A stretch of DNA of 44,971 nucleotides from Bacillota bacterium (GTDB lineage: Bacteria; Bacillota; Sulfobacillia; Thermaerobacterales; RSA17): NCBI GenBank assembly GCA_017577485.1, contig PKRI01000012.1:1-44971 (forward strand). The letters run 5' to 3'. Of the stretch, positions 25,313 to 33,999 are shown piece after piece (the first letter of the stretch is position 1; every line of letters starts with the position of its first letter). The position numbers and the translations under genes were made by a program. The notes beneath the pieces are model-generated. The model was given only the letters and a program-made list of their open reading frames with translations, was not told the origin of the DNA and made no database searches.

Positions 25313-25842
25313 CAGACCTGTTCCTCCGCGTCCAGCCCGGGCAGCAGCCCCGGCACGTCCTCCACCACCACCCGGCCGCCGGCCAGGTCCACCTGGACCA
25401 GCGCCCGCACCAGGGGCACCAGGGCCCGCTCCCCGCCCGGCGTTTCCACCACCAGCAGGTCGTTGGCGGGGTTGGGCTCCACGTCGGCCACCACGCCCAC
25501 CTGCCGCCCCGCCGGGGTCAGCACCGGCAGTCCCCGCAGGTCGTCGACGTAATAGTGGCCCTCGGGCAGCGGGTGCCGCTGGTCGGCCGCCACCACCAGG
25601 CGCCGGCCCCGGAGGGCCTCGGCGGCGTTCCGGTCGCGGATCCCTTCCAGGGCCAGGATCACCGTGTCGCCGTGGATCCGGGCCCGCAGCACCCGCAGCG
25701 GGCGCTCGGGCTCGCCCTCCAGGCGCACCACCAGCCCGGCCCGGAACCGTTCCGGGAAGGCGCCGAAGGGCCGCACCCGCACCTCACCGCGGACGCCGTG
25801 GGGGGCCGAGATCTGGCCGATGGCGATCCACGGCCCGGCCAT
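25312..25842 (-). CDS. rimM: Ribosome maturation factor RimM
   Basis: Assists 30S head maturation by binding S19. It is 176 residues. The N-terminal RimM domain begins IAIGQISAPHGVRGEVRV, and the C-terminal PRC-barrel runs from HYYVDDLRGLPVLTPAGR to the end. It is coupled to trmD by a 1-nt overlap and lies 4 nt after khpA. ylqD, found at this point in Bacillus, is absent. Confidence 0.96.
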   Translation of the reverse strand: MAGPWIAIGQISAPHGVRGEVRVRPFGAFPERFRAGLVVRLEGEPERPLRVLRARIHGDTVILALEGIRDRNAAEALRGRRLVVAADQRHPLPEGHYYVDDLRGLPVLTPAGRQVGVVADVEPNPANDLLVVETPGGERALVPLVRALVQVDLAGGRVVVEDVPGLLPGLDAEEQV

Positions 25843-25846
25843 GGCC

Positions 25847-26104
25847 TCAGACCACGTCCACCTCGACCCGGCGCCCGCCCCGGGCGCCGGCCGCCCTGGC
25901 CACGGTGCGGATGGCGCGGACCACCCGTCCCTGGCGGCCGATGACCTTGCCCACGTCGGCCGGGTCCACCTTCAACTCCAGGACCACCGCGTCGTCGCGG
26001 ACCACCTCGCGGACTTCCACCGCGTCGGGATTGTCCACCAGCGACCTGGCCAGGAAGGCCACCAGGCTGCGCATGGCCTCCAGTCCGGGTTCGGGGCTGC
26101 TCAC
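25847..26104 (-). CDS. khpA: KH-domain RNA-binding protein KhpA (YlqC)
   Basis: A small KH-domain RNA-binding protein, about 75-85 residues. The type II KH motif is PADVGKVIGRQGRVVRAIRT. KhpA binds RNA with a KhpB/EloR-type partner and affects cell elongation. GTG 26104 overlaps the rpsP stop (GTGA). ATG 26074 (MRSLVAFLARSLVDNPD) fits the family N-terminus better but has GGAGG only 2 nt upstream, so the start is unresolved. Confidence 0.92.
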   Translation of the reverse strand: MSSPEPGLEAMRSLVAFLARSLVDNPDAVEVREVVRDDAVVLELKVDPADVGKVIGRQGRVVRAIRTVARAAGARGGRRVEVDVV

Positions 26105-26376
26105 GACGACGACCGGCGCTCGGCCTGGAACTTCTGCCACACGCCCGCCCGCTTCAAGAGCGCCCGGACCGTCTCCGAGGGCTGGGCGCCGCGCCGCAGC
26201 CATTCCAGCATGCGTTCCTCGTCGACCTTGACCACGGCCGGCTGGCTGGTGGGATGGTAGTAGCCCAACTCCTCGACGAAACGGCCGTCCCGGGGAGAAC
26301 GGGCATCGGACACCACGAACCGGTACTGGGGCTGCTTCTTGGCCCCCATGCGCTTGAGACGGATCTTGACAGCCAC
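26101..26376 (-). CDS. rpsP: 30S ribosomal protein S16
   Basis: S16 is an early 30S assembly protein. It is 91 residues from GTG 26376, giving the usual N-terminus MAVKIRLKRMGAKKQPQYRF. An ATG two codons upstream (26382) abuts the Shine-Dalgarno AGGAGG with no spacing, whereas the GTG sits 6 nt away. The motif VVSDARSPRDGRFVEELGYY follows. It lies 57 nt after ffh within the ylxM-ffh operon. Confidence 0.97.
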   Translation of the reverse strand: MAVKIRLKRMGAKKQPQYRFVVSDARSPRDGRFVEELGYYHPTSQPAVVKVDEERMLEWLRRGAQPSETVRALLKRAGVWQKFQAERRSSS

Positions 26377-26433
26377 AGGCATCCTCCTCTCGGTGCGGGA
26401 CCCGCGCCGGCGGGCCCGCCCGGCGTCAACCCT

Positions 26434-27783
<1,350 letters not shown>

Positions 27784-27789
27784 TCCGCG

Positions 27790-28188
27790 TCACACCTCGC
27801 GCAGAAGTCGCTGCGCCAGCCGGCGCCCGCGGCGCAGGCTCAGGCGCAGGCGGCGCAGGTCCTCGGGGTCACCGCGTTCCTGCCAGGCGGCCAGCAACTG
27901 CTGGGACTGGTCCAGGCACCGGGCCAGGGAATCCACCGCCTCCCGCTGCCGGCGGTATCGCCGGACCAGGCCCAGCCTGGCCTCGTACTCCTCCAGGGCC
28001 GCCACGGCCCGCCGGACCAGGTCGTGGACCGCCTGGCGGCTGATGCCGAAGGCCGCGGCGATCTCGCCCAGCGACCAGTCCTGATGGTAGTGCAGTTCGA
28101 TGAACCGGCGCTGCCTGTCGGTGAGCAGCGGGCCGTAAAAGTCGTAGAGAAGGGCCAGGTGGACCCGTCTCTCCACCAAGGCTGACAC
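27790..28188 (-). CDS. ylxM: YlxM family SRP-associated HTH protein
   Basis: A sigma-70 region 4-like helix-turn-helix protein of 132 residues. RVHLALLYDFYGPLLTDRQR leads into SLGEIAAAFGISRQAVHDLV. In Gram-positive bacteria it is encoded with ffh and modulates SRP. A basic C-terminal tail follows. GTG 28188 has only a weak ribosome site; TTG 28179 or GTG 28176 behind GCGGGG are alternatives. A sigma-A promoter lies about 55 nt upstream. Confidence 0.92.
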   Translation of the reverse strand: MSALVERRVHLALLYDFYGPLLTDRQRRFIELHYHQDWSLGEIAAAFGISRQAVHDLVRRAVAALEEYEARLGLVRRYRRQREAVDSLARCLDQSQQLLAAWQERGDPEDLRRLRLSLRRGRRLAQRLLREV

Positions 28189-28241
28189 CCCGCCACCGGC
28201 GCCGACCGCAGACCTGTCAAGGCCTGGTCCTTTACGGGCCC

Positions 28242-28270
28242 ATTCTAGGCGGGCGGCACGACCGCGTCAA
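28242..28270 (-). promoter_or_regulatory. Sigma-A promoter for ylxM-ffh
   Basis: TTGACG (28265-28270), 17-nt spacer, TAGAAT (28242-28247) on the minus strand. The -35 includes the TGA stop of ftsY. The start would be near 28235, so ylxM-ffh-rpsP and beyond can be driven apart from smc-ftsY. Confidence 0.65.
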
Positions 28271-29205
28271 GGCGCCGCGGCGGCGTCGTCGCCCAGCAGG
28301 GCGTCCACAAAGGCGGCGGCGTCGAAGGGCGCCAGGTCGTCGGGGCCCTCGCCCAGCCCCACCCACTTCACCGGCAGGCGCAGGTGCTGGGCGATGGCCA
28401 CCACGATGCCGCCCCGGGCGGTGCCGTCCAGTTTGGTCAGCACGATCCCGGTCAGCGGCACCGCCTGGGCGAACTGCTGCGCCTGCACCAGGCCGTTCTG
28501 GCCGGTGGTGGCGTCGATGACCAGCAGCACCTCGTGGGGCGCGCCTGCCAGGGCACGGCCGCAGACGCGGTGGACCTTCTGCAGCTCGGCCATCAGGTTG
28601 ACGCGGGTGTGCAGGCGCCCGGCGGTGTCGATCAGCACCGCGTCGGCGCCGCGGGCCAGGCCCGCCTGGATGGCGTCGAAGGCCACCGCCGCCGGGTCGG
28701 CGCCCGGCTGCTGCCGGACGATGTCGGCGCCGGCGCGGCGCGCCCAGATCTCCAGCTGCTCGGCGGCCGCGGCCCGGAAAGTGTCGGCGGCGGCCAGCAG
28801 CACCCGCCGGCCCTCCCGGGTCAGGCGGCAGGCCAGCTTGCCCACGGTGGACGTCTTGCCGGTGCCGTTGACGCCCACGAACATGATCACGTTCAGCCGC
28901 CCGGGCTGGAAGGACCATTCCCCGCCGTCAACCTGCAGCAGCCCCGCGATCTCCCGTCGCAGCAGGGCCTTGAGCCCGTCCAAGTCCTGCACCGGCTGCC
29001 GGCGCGACTGCTCCCGCACGGTTTCCACCAGGCGCAGCGCCGTGTCGACGCCCACGTCGGCGGTGATCAGGATCTCCTCCAGGCGCTCGAAGGCGGCCTC
29101 GTCCAGGGGACGGCCCGGCGACACCAGGCCCCTGAGCTGCTCGCCGATGGCCGCCCGGGTCCGGGCGAGGCCGGCCCGGAAGCGGGCCAGAAGCCCCCCG
29201 CTCAC
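28267..29205 (-). CDS. ftsY: Signal recognition particle receptor FtsY
   Basis: SRP receptor GTPase at the membrane, partner of Ffh. It is 312 residues from GTG 29205, overlapping the smc stop (GTGA). A short N-terminal part lacks the long acidic A domain of Escherichia coli. The N domain is EAAFERLEEILITADVGVDT, followed by the G domain: GVNGTGKTSTVGKLA, AADTFRAAAAEQL, DTAGRLHTRVNLMAEL, TKLDGTARGGIVV and WVGLGEGPDDLAPFD. Confidence 0.97.
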   Translation of the reverse strand: MSGGLLARFRAGLARTRAAIGEQLRGLVSPGRPLDEAAFERLEEILITADVGVDTALRLVETVREQSRRQPVQDLDGLKALLRREIAGLLQVDGGEWSFQPGRLNVIMFVGVNGTGKTSTVGKLACRLTREGRRVLLAAADTFRAAAAEQLEIWARRAGADIVRQQPGADPAAVAFDAIQAGLARGADAVLIDTAGRLHTRVNLMAELQKVHRVCGRALAGAPHEVLLVIDATTGQNGLVQAQQFAQAVPLTGIVLTKLDGTARGGIVVAIAQHLRLPVKWVGLGEGPDDLAPFDAAAFVDALLGDDAAAAP

Positions 29206-32200
29206 CGGCCGGCCGCCTCCGCCGCCTGGGCCAGGCGGACGGTCACCAGGCGCGAGGCGCCCTCCTCGTTCAGGGTGATGCCGTACAGGGTGTGGGCGGC
29301 GGCCATGGTCGTCTTCTGGTGCGTGATCACGATGAACTGGATCCTCCGGCTCAACTCCACCAGGTAGTCCACGTACCGGCGGAGGTTGTGGTCGTCGAGG
29401 GCCGCGTCGATCTCGTCCAGGATGCAGAAGGGCGGCGCCTTGACCTCCAGCATGGCGAACATCAGGGCGATGGCGGTCAGGGCCCGCTCGCCGCCCGATA
29501 GCAGGGACAGCGGCTGCATGCGCTTGCCCGGGGGCTGGGCCACGATGTCGACCCCGGCCGCCGGCGGCTCGGCGTCGGCCTCGCCTGCCAGGGCACCGGG
29601 GTCCACCTGGGGTTCGGTCAACACCAGGTCGGCCCGCCCGCCCCCGAACAGCCGCTGGAACACGTGCTGGAACCGCTCCCGCAGCCGGCTGAAGGTGGCC
29701 CGGAACAGCACCTCCATGTGGCGGTCGATCTCCGCCACCAGTTTCTCCAGGCGGGTGCGGGCGCCGGTCAGGTCGTCCATCTGTCCCCGCAGGAAGCGGT
29801 GGCGCTCCCGAACGCTGACGTACTCCTGCTCCGCGCCGGGATTCACGGGGCCCAGTTCCTCCAGTTCCTGCCGCAACTGCTGGGCCTGGCGGGCGGCGGC
29901 GGCGATCTCGCGGGGCGAGGGCTCCGGCTCGGCCTCGTCGCCGGGTTCGGCGGCCGCCGCCGCCTCCAGGTTGAGCTGGGCCCGCAGCCGGTCCCACTCA
30001 TCGCGGACCCTGGCCTCTTCAAACTCGGCCCGGTGGGTGCGGTCGGACTGCTGCTCGAAGCGGCGCCGGGCTTCCTCCAGGGCCTGCTCGGCGGCCTCCA
30101 GCGCCTCGGCGGCCCGGCGCCGCTCCTGGCGCAGCGCGTCCACCGCTTCCTGGCCCTCGACCCGCAGGGCCGCCAGGCGCTCCCCCTCGGCGGCAGTCTC
30201 GTCCAGTTCCCGCAGGCACCCGGCGATCTGGTCGCCGACCGACGCCAGTTCCTGCTGGGCGGCCTGCCGGCGCGCTTCCAGGTCGGCATGCTGGCGCCGC
30301 GCGCGCTGGGCCAGGTCCTGAAGCGCCTGCACCTGCTCCGCCGCCGCCGCCGCCGCCGCGATCACCGCCGCCAGCCGCTCCCGCACCTGGGCGGCCTCCC
30401 GCCGGGCTTCGGGAGCCGCCTGCTCCAGTTGGGCCACCCGCGCCCGGGCCTCCTCGGCCTGACGCTCCTCCACCGCCACCCGGCCGCGGGCTTCCTCCAG
30501 GGAGCGCGCCAGGCCGTCGGCCCGTTGATCCAGCCCGGCCACCTCCGCTTCCAGGGCCTGACGGCGGGCGGCGGCCGCCTCGCGGCGCCGCCGTGCGGCG
30601 TCCAGTTCCCGCTCCAGGGCCTGGAGCGCGGCGCCCAGCCGGCCGGCCTCGGCTTCGGCGGCCTGCCGCCGGGCCTCCATGTCTTCCGCCTGCCGGCGGG
30701 CCTGCTCCAGGGCGGCGCGGGCCTGCCCGTACGCCTCCTCCAGGGCGGCCGCCCGCTGCTGGGCCTCCTCCAGGTCGCGCCGGCGGCTGATGAGGCCGGC
30801 CTGCTGCTGCTGGCGGCTGCCGCCGGTGATGGGACCGCCGGGATGAACCACGTCGCCCTCCAGGGTCACCACCCGCAGCGAGAAACCCGACTCCCGGGCG
30901 GCGCGCCGGGCGGCGGTCAGGTCCTCGGCCACCAGCACCCGGCCCAGCAGGTAGTCCATGGCGGCGTGAACCTGCGCATCGAAGCGCACCAGGTCCACCG
31001 CCCAACCGATGACGCCGGGGAGCGCCAGCAGGCGGTCGTCGCCGGGACGCCGGCCCGGCGCCTTCAGCGCGTCCAGCGGCAGGAAGGTGGCGCGGCCCGC
31101 CCGCCGCTGCCGGAGGCCCTCAACGGCCCGCTGGGCGTCGTCGGCGGTGCGGGCCACCAGGTTCTGCACCGCCCCGCCCAGCGCCGCCTCCAGGGCCGCC
31201 TCGTAGGCGCGGTCGGTGCTGACCAGTTCCGCCACCACGCCGATGATCCCGGCGAACAGGGGATCGCCCTGGTCCCGGGCCCGCAGCGCCGCCCGTACCC
31301 CGGCGTAGTAACCCTCGTACGCCCGCTGCAGTTCCGTCAGGGTGCGCACCCGGCCCCGGGCGTCGGCCAGCTGCTCCTGCAGGTCCCTCAGGCGCTGCTC
31401 GGCAGACCGCGCTTCCTGTCGGGCGCGCTCCATCGCCTGCCGGGCTTCGCCGGCCTGGCGGCGCGCGGCTTCCAGGCGGCGGCGGGTTTCGCCCGCCTCA
31501 GCCTGGAGGCGGCCCGCCTCCTCCTCCGCCTGCCGCTGCTGGCCGCGAGCCTCGGCCAGGTCCCGCTCCAGGTCGGCCCGGCGCTGGCCCAGCCGCTCCA
31601 GTTCCGCCTGGGCGGCCAGCACCGCCCGCCGGGCGTCCTCCGCCCGCTGCTGGGCCCGGCCGGCCTCGGCGCGCGCGGCGCTGAGCAGCGCCTCTTCCTG
31701 GGCCGCCGCCTCGTCCAGCTGTGCCACCCGCTCCTGGAGGTGGGCCGCCTCCGCGGCCAGCTCGGCATGTCGCTCCTGGAGTTCCCGCAGGCGCTGCTCG
31801 TCCACCGCAGCCTCGCCCCGCCGGGCCTCCAGGGCCTGCTCCAGGTCTTCCAGTTCCCGCAGCAGCTGCTGGTGCCGGGCTTCCAGGTGCCGCCTGCGCT
31901 CCTCGATGATCTGCCGGCGGGCTGACGCGCCTTCGGCCTGGGCCGCCAGGCGGTCCAGCCGGTCCCGCGCCTCGTCCAGCCGCTGGTCCAGGACGGCGGC
32001 CTCGCGCCGCAGGTCGTTGACCCGGGCCTGCCCGGCCATCACCTCGGCCCGCAGCTGCTCCAGGGCCTCCCGCGCATGCCGGGCCACCCGCTGGCGCTGC
32101 CGGAGCTGGCGGCCGAGCCGCTGCAGTTCGGCCAGCTGCAGTTCCCGCTCCAGTTCCGCCAGGCGCTGGCTCAGTTCCCGGTGCCGCCGGGCCCGCTCCG

Positions 32201-32825
32201 CCTCGTGGGCCAGCGGCCCCAGGCGCGCCTCCAGTTCGGCCACGATGTCGCCCAGGCGGGCCAGGCGCTGCTCCACGCCCCGCAGGCGGCGCACCGCCTC
32301 CTGCCGGCGGGCCTTGAAGCGGACGATGCCGGCCGCCTCCTCCAGCAGGGAGCGCCGGTCCTCCGCCCGGGCCGCCAGCACCTCGTCGATGCGGCCCTGG
32401 CCCACCAGCGTGTAGGTGTCGCGCCCAAGCCCCGTGTCGTAAAGGAGTTCCTGGATGTCGCGCAGGCGCACGGGAGTGCCGTTGAGCAGGTACTCGCTGC
32501 CGCCGCCCCGGTCCATGCGGCGGCTGATGACGACCTCCTGGTACTCGGTGGGAAGAAGCCCGCTGGAGTTGTCGATGGTGAGGCTGACCTCGGCCAGGCC
32601 CAGCGGGCGGCGGCCGGCGGTGCCGCTGAAGATCAGGTCTTCCATGCGGCTGCCCCGCAGCAGGCGGGCGTTCTGCTCCCCCAGCACCCAGCGGACGGCG
32701 TCGGCGATGTTGCTCTTGCCGCAGCCGTTGGGTCCCACCACCGCGGTGACGCCGGGCCCGAATTCCAGGACGGTGCGGTCGGCAAAGGATTTGAACCCGG
32801 AAAGCTCAAGCCGCTTCAACTGCAC
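29202..32825 (-). CDS. smc: Chromosome partition protein SMC
   Basis: Condensin-like ATPase that compacts and separates chromosomes with ScpAB. It is 1207 residues. The N-terminal head has Walker A GPNGCGKSN at 31-39. A long Ala/Arg/Glu coiled coil follows. The hinge at about 500-670 contains GVVAELVSTDRAYEAALEAA. A second coil contains a poly-Ala run. The C-terminal head has the signature LLSGGERALTAIALMFA and Walker B FCILDEIDAALDD. GTG 32825 lacks a clear Shine-Dalgarno. Upstream, spoVS separates it from rnc. Confidence 0.97.
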   Translation of the reverse strand: MQLKRLELSGFKSFADRTVLEFGPGVTAVVGPNGCGKSNIADAVRWVLGEQNARLLRGSRMEDLIFSGTAGRRPLGLAEVSLTIDNSSGLLPTEYQEVVISRRMDRGGGSEYLLNGTPVRLRDIQELLYDTGLGRDTYTLVGQGRIDEVLAARAEDRRSLLEEAAGIVRFKARRQEAVRRLRGVEQRLARLGDIVAELEARLGPLAHEAERARRHRELSQRLAELERELQLAELQRLGRQLRQRQRVARHAREALEQLRAEVMAGQARVNDLRREAAVLDQRLDEARDRLDRLAAQAEGASARRQIIEERRRHLEARHQQLLRELEDLEQALEARRGEAAVDEQRLRELQERHAELAAEAAHLQERVAQLDEAAAQEEALLSAARAEAGRAQQRAEDARRAVLAAQAELERLGQRRADLERDLAEARGQQRQAEEEAGRLQAEAGETRRRLEAARRQAGEARQAMERARQEARSAEQRLRDLQEQLADARGRVRTLTELQRAYEGYYAGVRAALRARDQGDPLFAGIIGVVAELVSTDRAYEAALEAALGGAVQNLVARTADDAQRAVEGLRQRRAGRATFLPLDALKAPGRRPGDDRLLALPGVIGWAVDLVRFDAQVHAAMDYLLGRVLVAEDLTAARRAARESGFSLRVVTLEGDVVHPGGPITGGSRQQQQAGLISRRRDLEEAQQRAAALEEAYGQARAALEQARRQAEDMEARRQAAEAEAGRLGAALQALERELDAARRRREAAAARRQALEAEVAGLDQRADGLARSLEEARGRVAVEERQAEEARARVAQLEQAAPEARREAAQVRERLAAVIAAAAAAAEQVQALQDLAQRARRQHADLEARRQAAQQELASVGDQIAGCLRELDETAAEGERLAALRVEGQEAVDALRQERRRAAEALEAAEQALEEARRRFEQQSDRTHRAEFEEARVRDEWDRLRAQLNLEAAAAAEPGDEAEPEPSPREIAAAARQAQQLRQELEELGPVNPGAEQEYVSVRERHRFLRGQMDDLTGARTRLEKLVAEIDRHMEVLFRATFSRLRERFQHVFQRLFGGGRADLVLTEPQVDPGALAGEADAEPPAAGVDIVAQPPGKRMQPLSLLSGGERALTAIALMFAMLEVKAPPFCILDEIDAALDDHNLRRYVDYLVELSRRIQFIVITHQKTTMAAAHTLYGITLNEEGASRLVTVRLAQAAEAAGR
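30338..30358. repeat. Seven-unit CCG triplet repeat inside smc
   Basis: Seven tandem ccg triplets on the plus strand, read as a run of Ala codons in the second SMC coiled coil (AVIAAAAAAAEQV). A short simple repeat of this type can slip, but in-frame changes of three bases would be tolerated in a coil. Confidence 0.8.
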
Positions 32826-32992
32826 ACTTCGTCACCAACCTGAGCACGCACCCGGCGGGAGCGGGGCGCCCACCCGGGCGAGGCAACACAAAAGCGCCCG
32901 GACGCGGCGGTGCTCCCCCGGGAAGCCCCGCGGTCGCGGGCGAACGGCCGCATTCAAGCCGGCGCCACCGGCCGCACAGGCCGGGACACGCC

Positions 32993-33253
32993 TCAGCGCG
33001 GCTGCACCAAGAACTTGATGGCGGTCCGTTCCTCACCGTCGATGTCGATCTCGGCGAACGCCGGGATCGACACCAGGTCGATGCCGTTGGGCGCGACGTA
33101 ACCACGAGCGATGGCGATCGCCTTCACTGCCTGGTTGACGGCGCCGGCCCCAACGGCCTGCACTTCGGCGGAACCATGCGCACGAAGGACCGCTGCCAGT
33201 GCACCTGCTACGGCTTTGGGTTTGGAGTTGGCCGACACCTTGAGGACTTCCAG
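32993..33253 (-). CDS. spoVS: Stage V sporulation protein S
   Basis: SpoVS is a small Alba-like protein needed for progression of sporulation in Bacillus. From CTG 33253 it reads MEVLKVSANSKPKAVAGALA and is 86 residues, the length of Bacillus SpoVS; the rest (VGAGAVNQAVKAIAIARGYV, IDIDGEERTAIKFLVQPR) matches closely. GGGAGG ends 8 nt before the CTG. The alternative GTG 33262 overlaps that Shine-Dalgarno. A sigma-H-like promoter sits in the 3' end of rnc and a leader hairpin covers part of the ribosome site. Its place between rnc and smc is unusual. Confidence 0.93.
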   Translation of the reverse strand: MEVLKVSANSKPKAVAGALAAVLRAHGSAEVQAVGAGAVNQAVKAIAIARGYVAPNGIDLVSIPAFAEIDIDGEERTAIKFLVQPR

Positions 33254-33264
33254 ATACGGCACCT

Positions 33265-33289
33265 CCCAGCGCGATACCCGGTATCTGGG
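33265..33289 (-). promoter_or_regulatory. Leader hairpin overlapping the spoVS ribosome site
   Basis: CCCAG (33285-33289) pairs with CTGGG (33265-33269). Inside it GATACC and GGTATC form a perfect inner dyad (33273-33285). The 3' arm includes three bases of the GGGAGG used by spoVS. The fold would lower access to the ribosome site, or the inner palindrome may be a protein site. Confidence 0.45.
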
Positions 33290-33294
33290 ATTGT

Positions 33295-33320
33295 ATTCCC
33301 CCAGGTGTCTCAGCTCTCCT
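33295..33320 (-). promoter_or_regulatory. Sigma-H-like promoter for spoVS inside rnc
   Basis: AGGAGAG (33314-33320) and GAAT (33295-33298) with 15 nt between, including an R at the -10 side. This fits the sigma-H spacing but departs from AGGAWWW in two W positions. Bacillus spoVS is known to be sigma-H dependent, which raises the prior. The -35 lies within the last codons of rnc. Confidence 0.5.
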
Positions 33321-33999
33321 GCAGGAGGCGCAGGGCCTCCGCCGCAGCGGCCTGCTCGGCCTCCTTCTTGCTGCGGCCGCTGCCGCGCCCGCTGGGGCGG
33401 CCCTCGAGCCAGACCTCCACGTGAAAGCGCTTATCGTGGTCCGGGCCCTCCTCGCCCACCAGGCGGTAGACCGGGTCCACGCCCAGCAGCCGCCGGGAGG
33501 CCTCCTGGAGGCTGGTCTTGTGATCCTGGAACAGCCGCCCGGCGGCGGCCTCCTCGATCTCCTCGGCCATGGCCTCGTGCACCAGGGAGCGGGCGGTTTC
33601 CAGGCCCGCCTCCAGGTAGACGGCGCCGATTACCGCTTCCATGGCGGCGGCCAGCACCGACGGCCGCCGGCGGCCGCCGCCTTCCTGGCTCTGGCCCACG
33701 CGGATCACCGTACCCAGCTCCAGGCGCCGCGCGGCCCGGGACAGGCTGGGCCGGCAGACCACGGCGGCCCGCAGCCGGCTCAGCTCACCCTCGGGGCGGT
33801 CGGGGAAGCGGCGGTAGAAGTGCTCCGCCACCACCAGCCCCAGCACCGCGTCACCCAGGAACTCCAGGCGTTCGTTGTGCTCCACCGGTTCCGGGCCGTC
33901 GCCCGCCGCCGAAGGGTGGGTCAAGGCCTGGCGCACCAGCGGGCGCTCCAGGGCCCCCGGGCCCAGCAAGCGGTCCAGGAGCCGCTCCAGGGGCGTCAT
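33310..33999 (-). CDS. rnc: Ribonuclease III
   Basis: Double-stranded RNA endonuclease for rRNA and mRNA processing. It is 229 residues from ATG 33999, which overlaps the fabF stop (ATGA). The signature NERLEFLGDAVLGLVVAEHF carries the catalytic Glu/Asp. The second acidic cluster is in LAAAMEAVIGAVYLEAG. A C-terminal dsRNA-binding domain ends SKKEAEQAAAAEALRLLQES. Linkage to acpP-fabF and smc is conserved in Firmicutes. Confidence 0.97.
   Translation of the reverse strand: MTPLERLLDRLLGPGALERPLVRQALTHPSAAGDGPEPVEHNERLEFLGDAVLGLVVAEHFYRRFPDRPEGELSRLRAAVVCRPSLSRAARRLELGTVIRVGQSQEGGGRRRPSVLAAAMEAVIGAVYLEAGLETARSLVHEAMAEEIEEAAAGRLFQDHKTSLQEASRRLLGVDPVYRLVGEEGPDHDKRFHVEVWLEGRPSGRGSGRSKKEAEQAAAAEALRLLQES

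Noticed and set aside
28215..28220. Perfect TTGACA upstream of ylxM
   Set aside because: No -10-like hexamer at 16-18 nt downstream (GGTGGC there). The better promoter is TTGACG-N17-TAGAAT at 28242-28270.
32885..32905. Short stem with TTTTGTGTT after it, between spoVS and smc, as an intrinsic terminator
   Set aside because: The stem has only four pairs around a CCGG loop. The U-run is suggestive but the hairpin is too weak to call.
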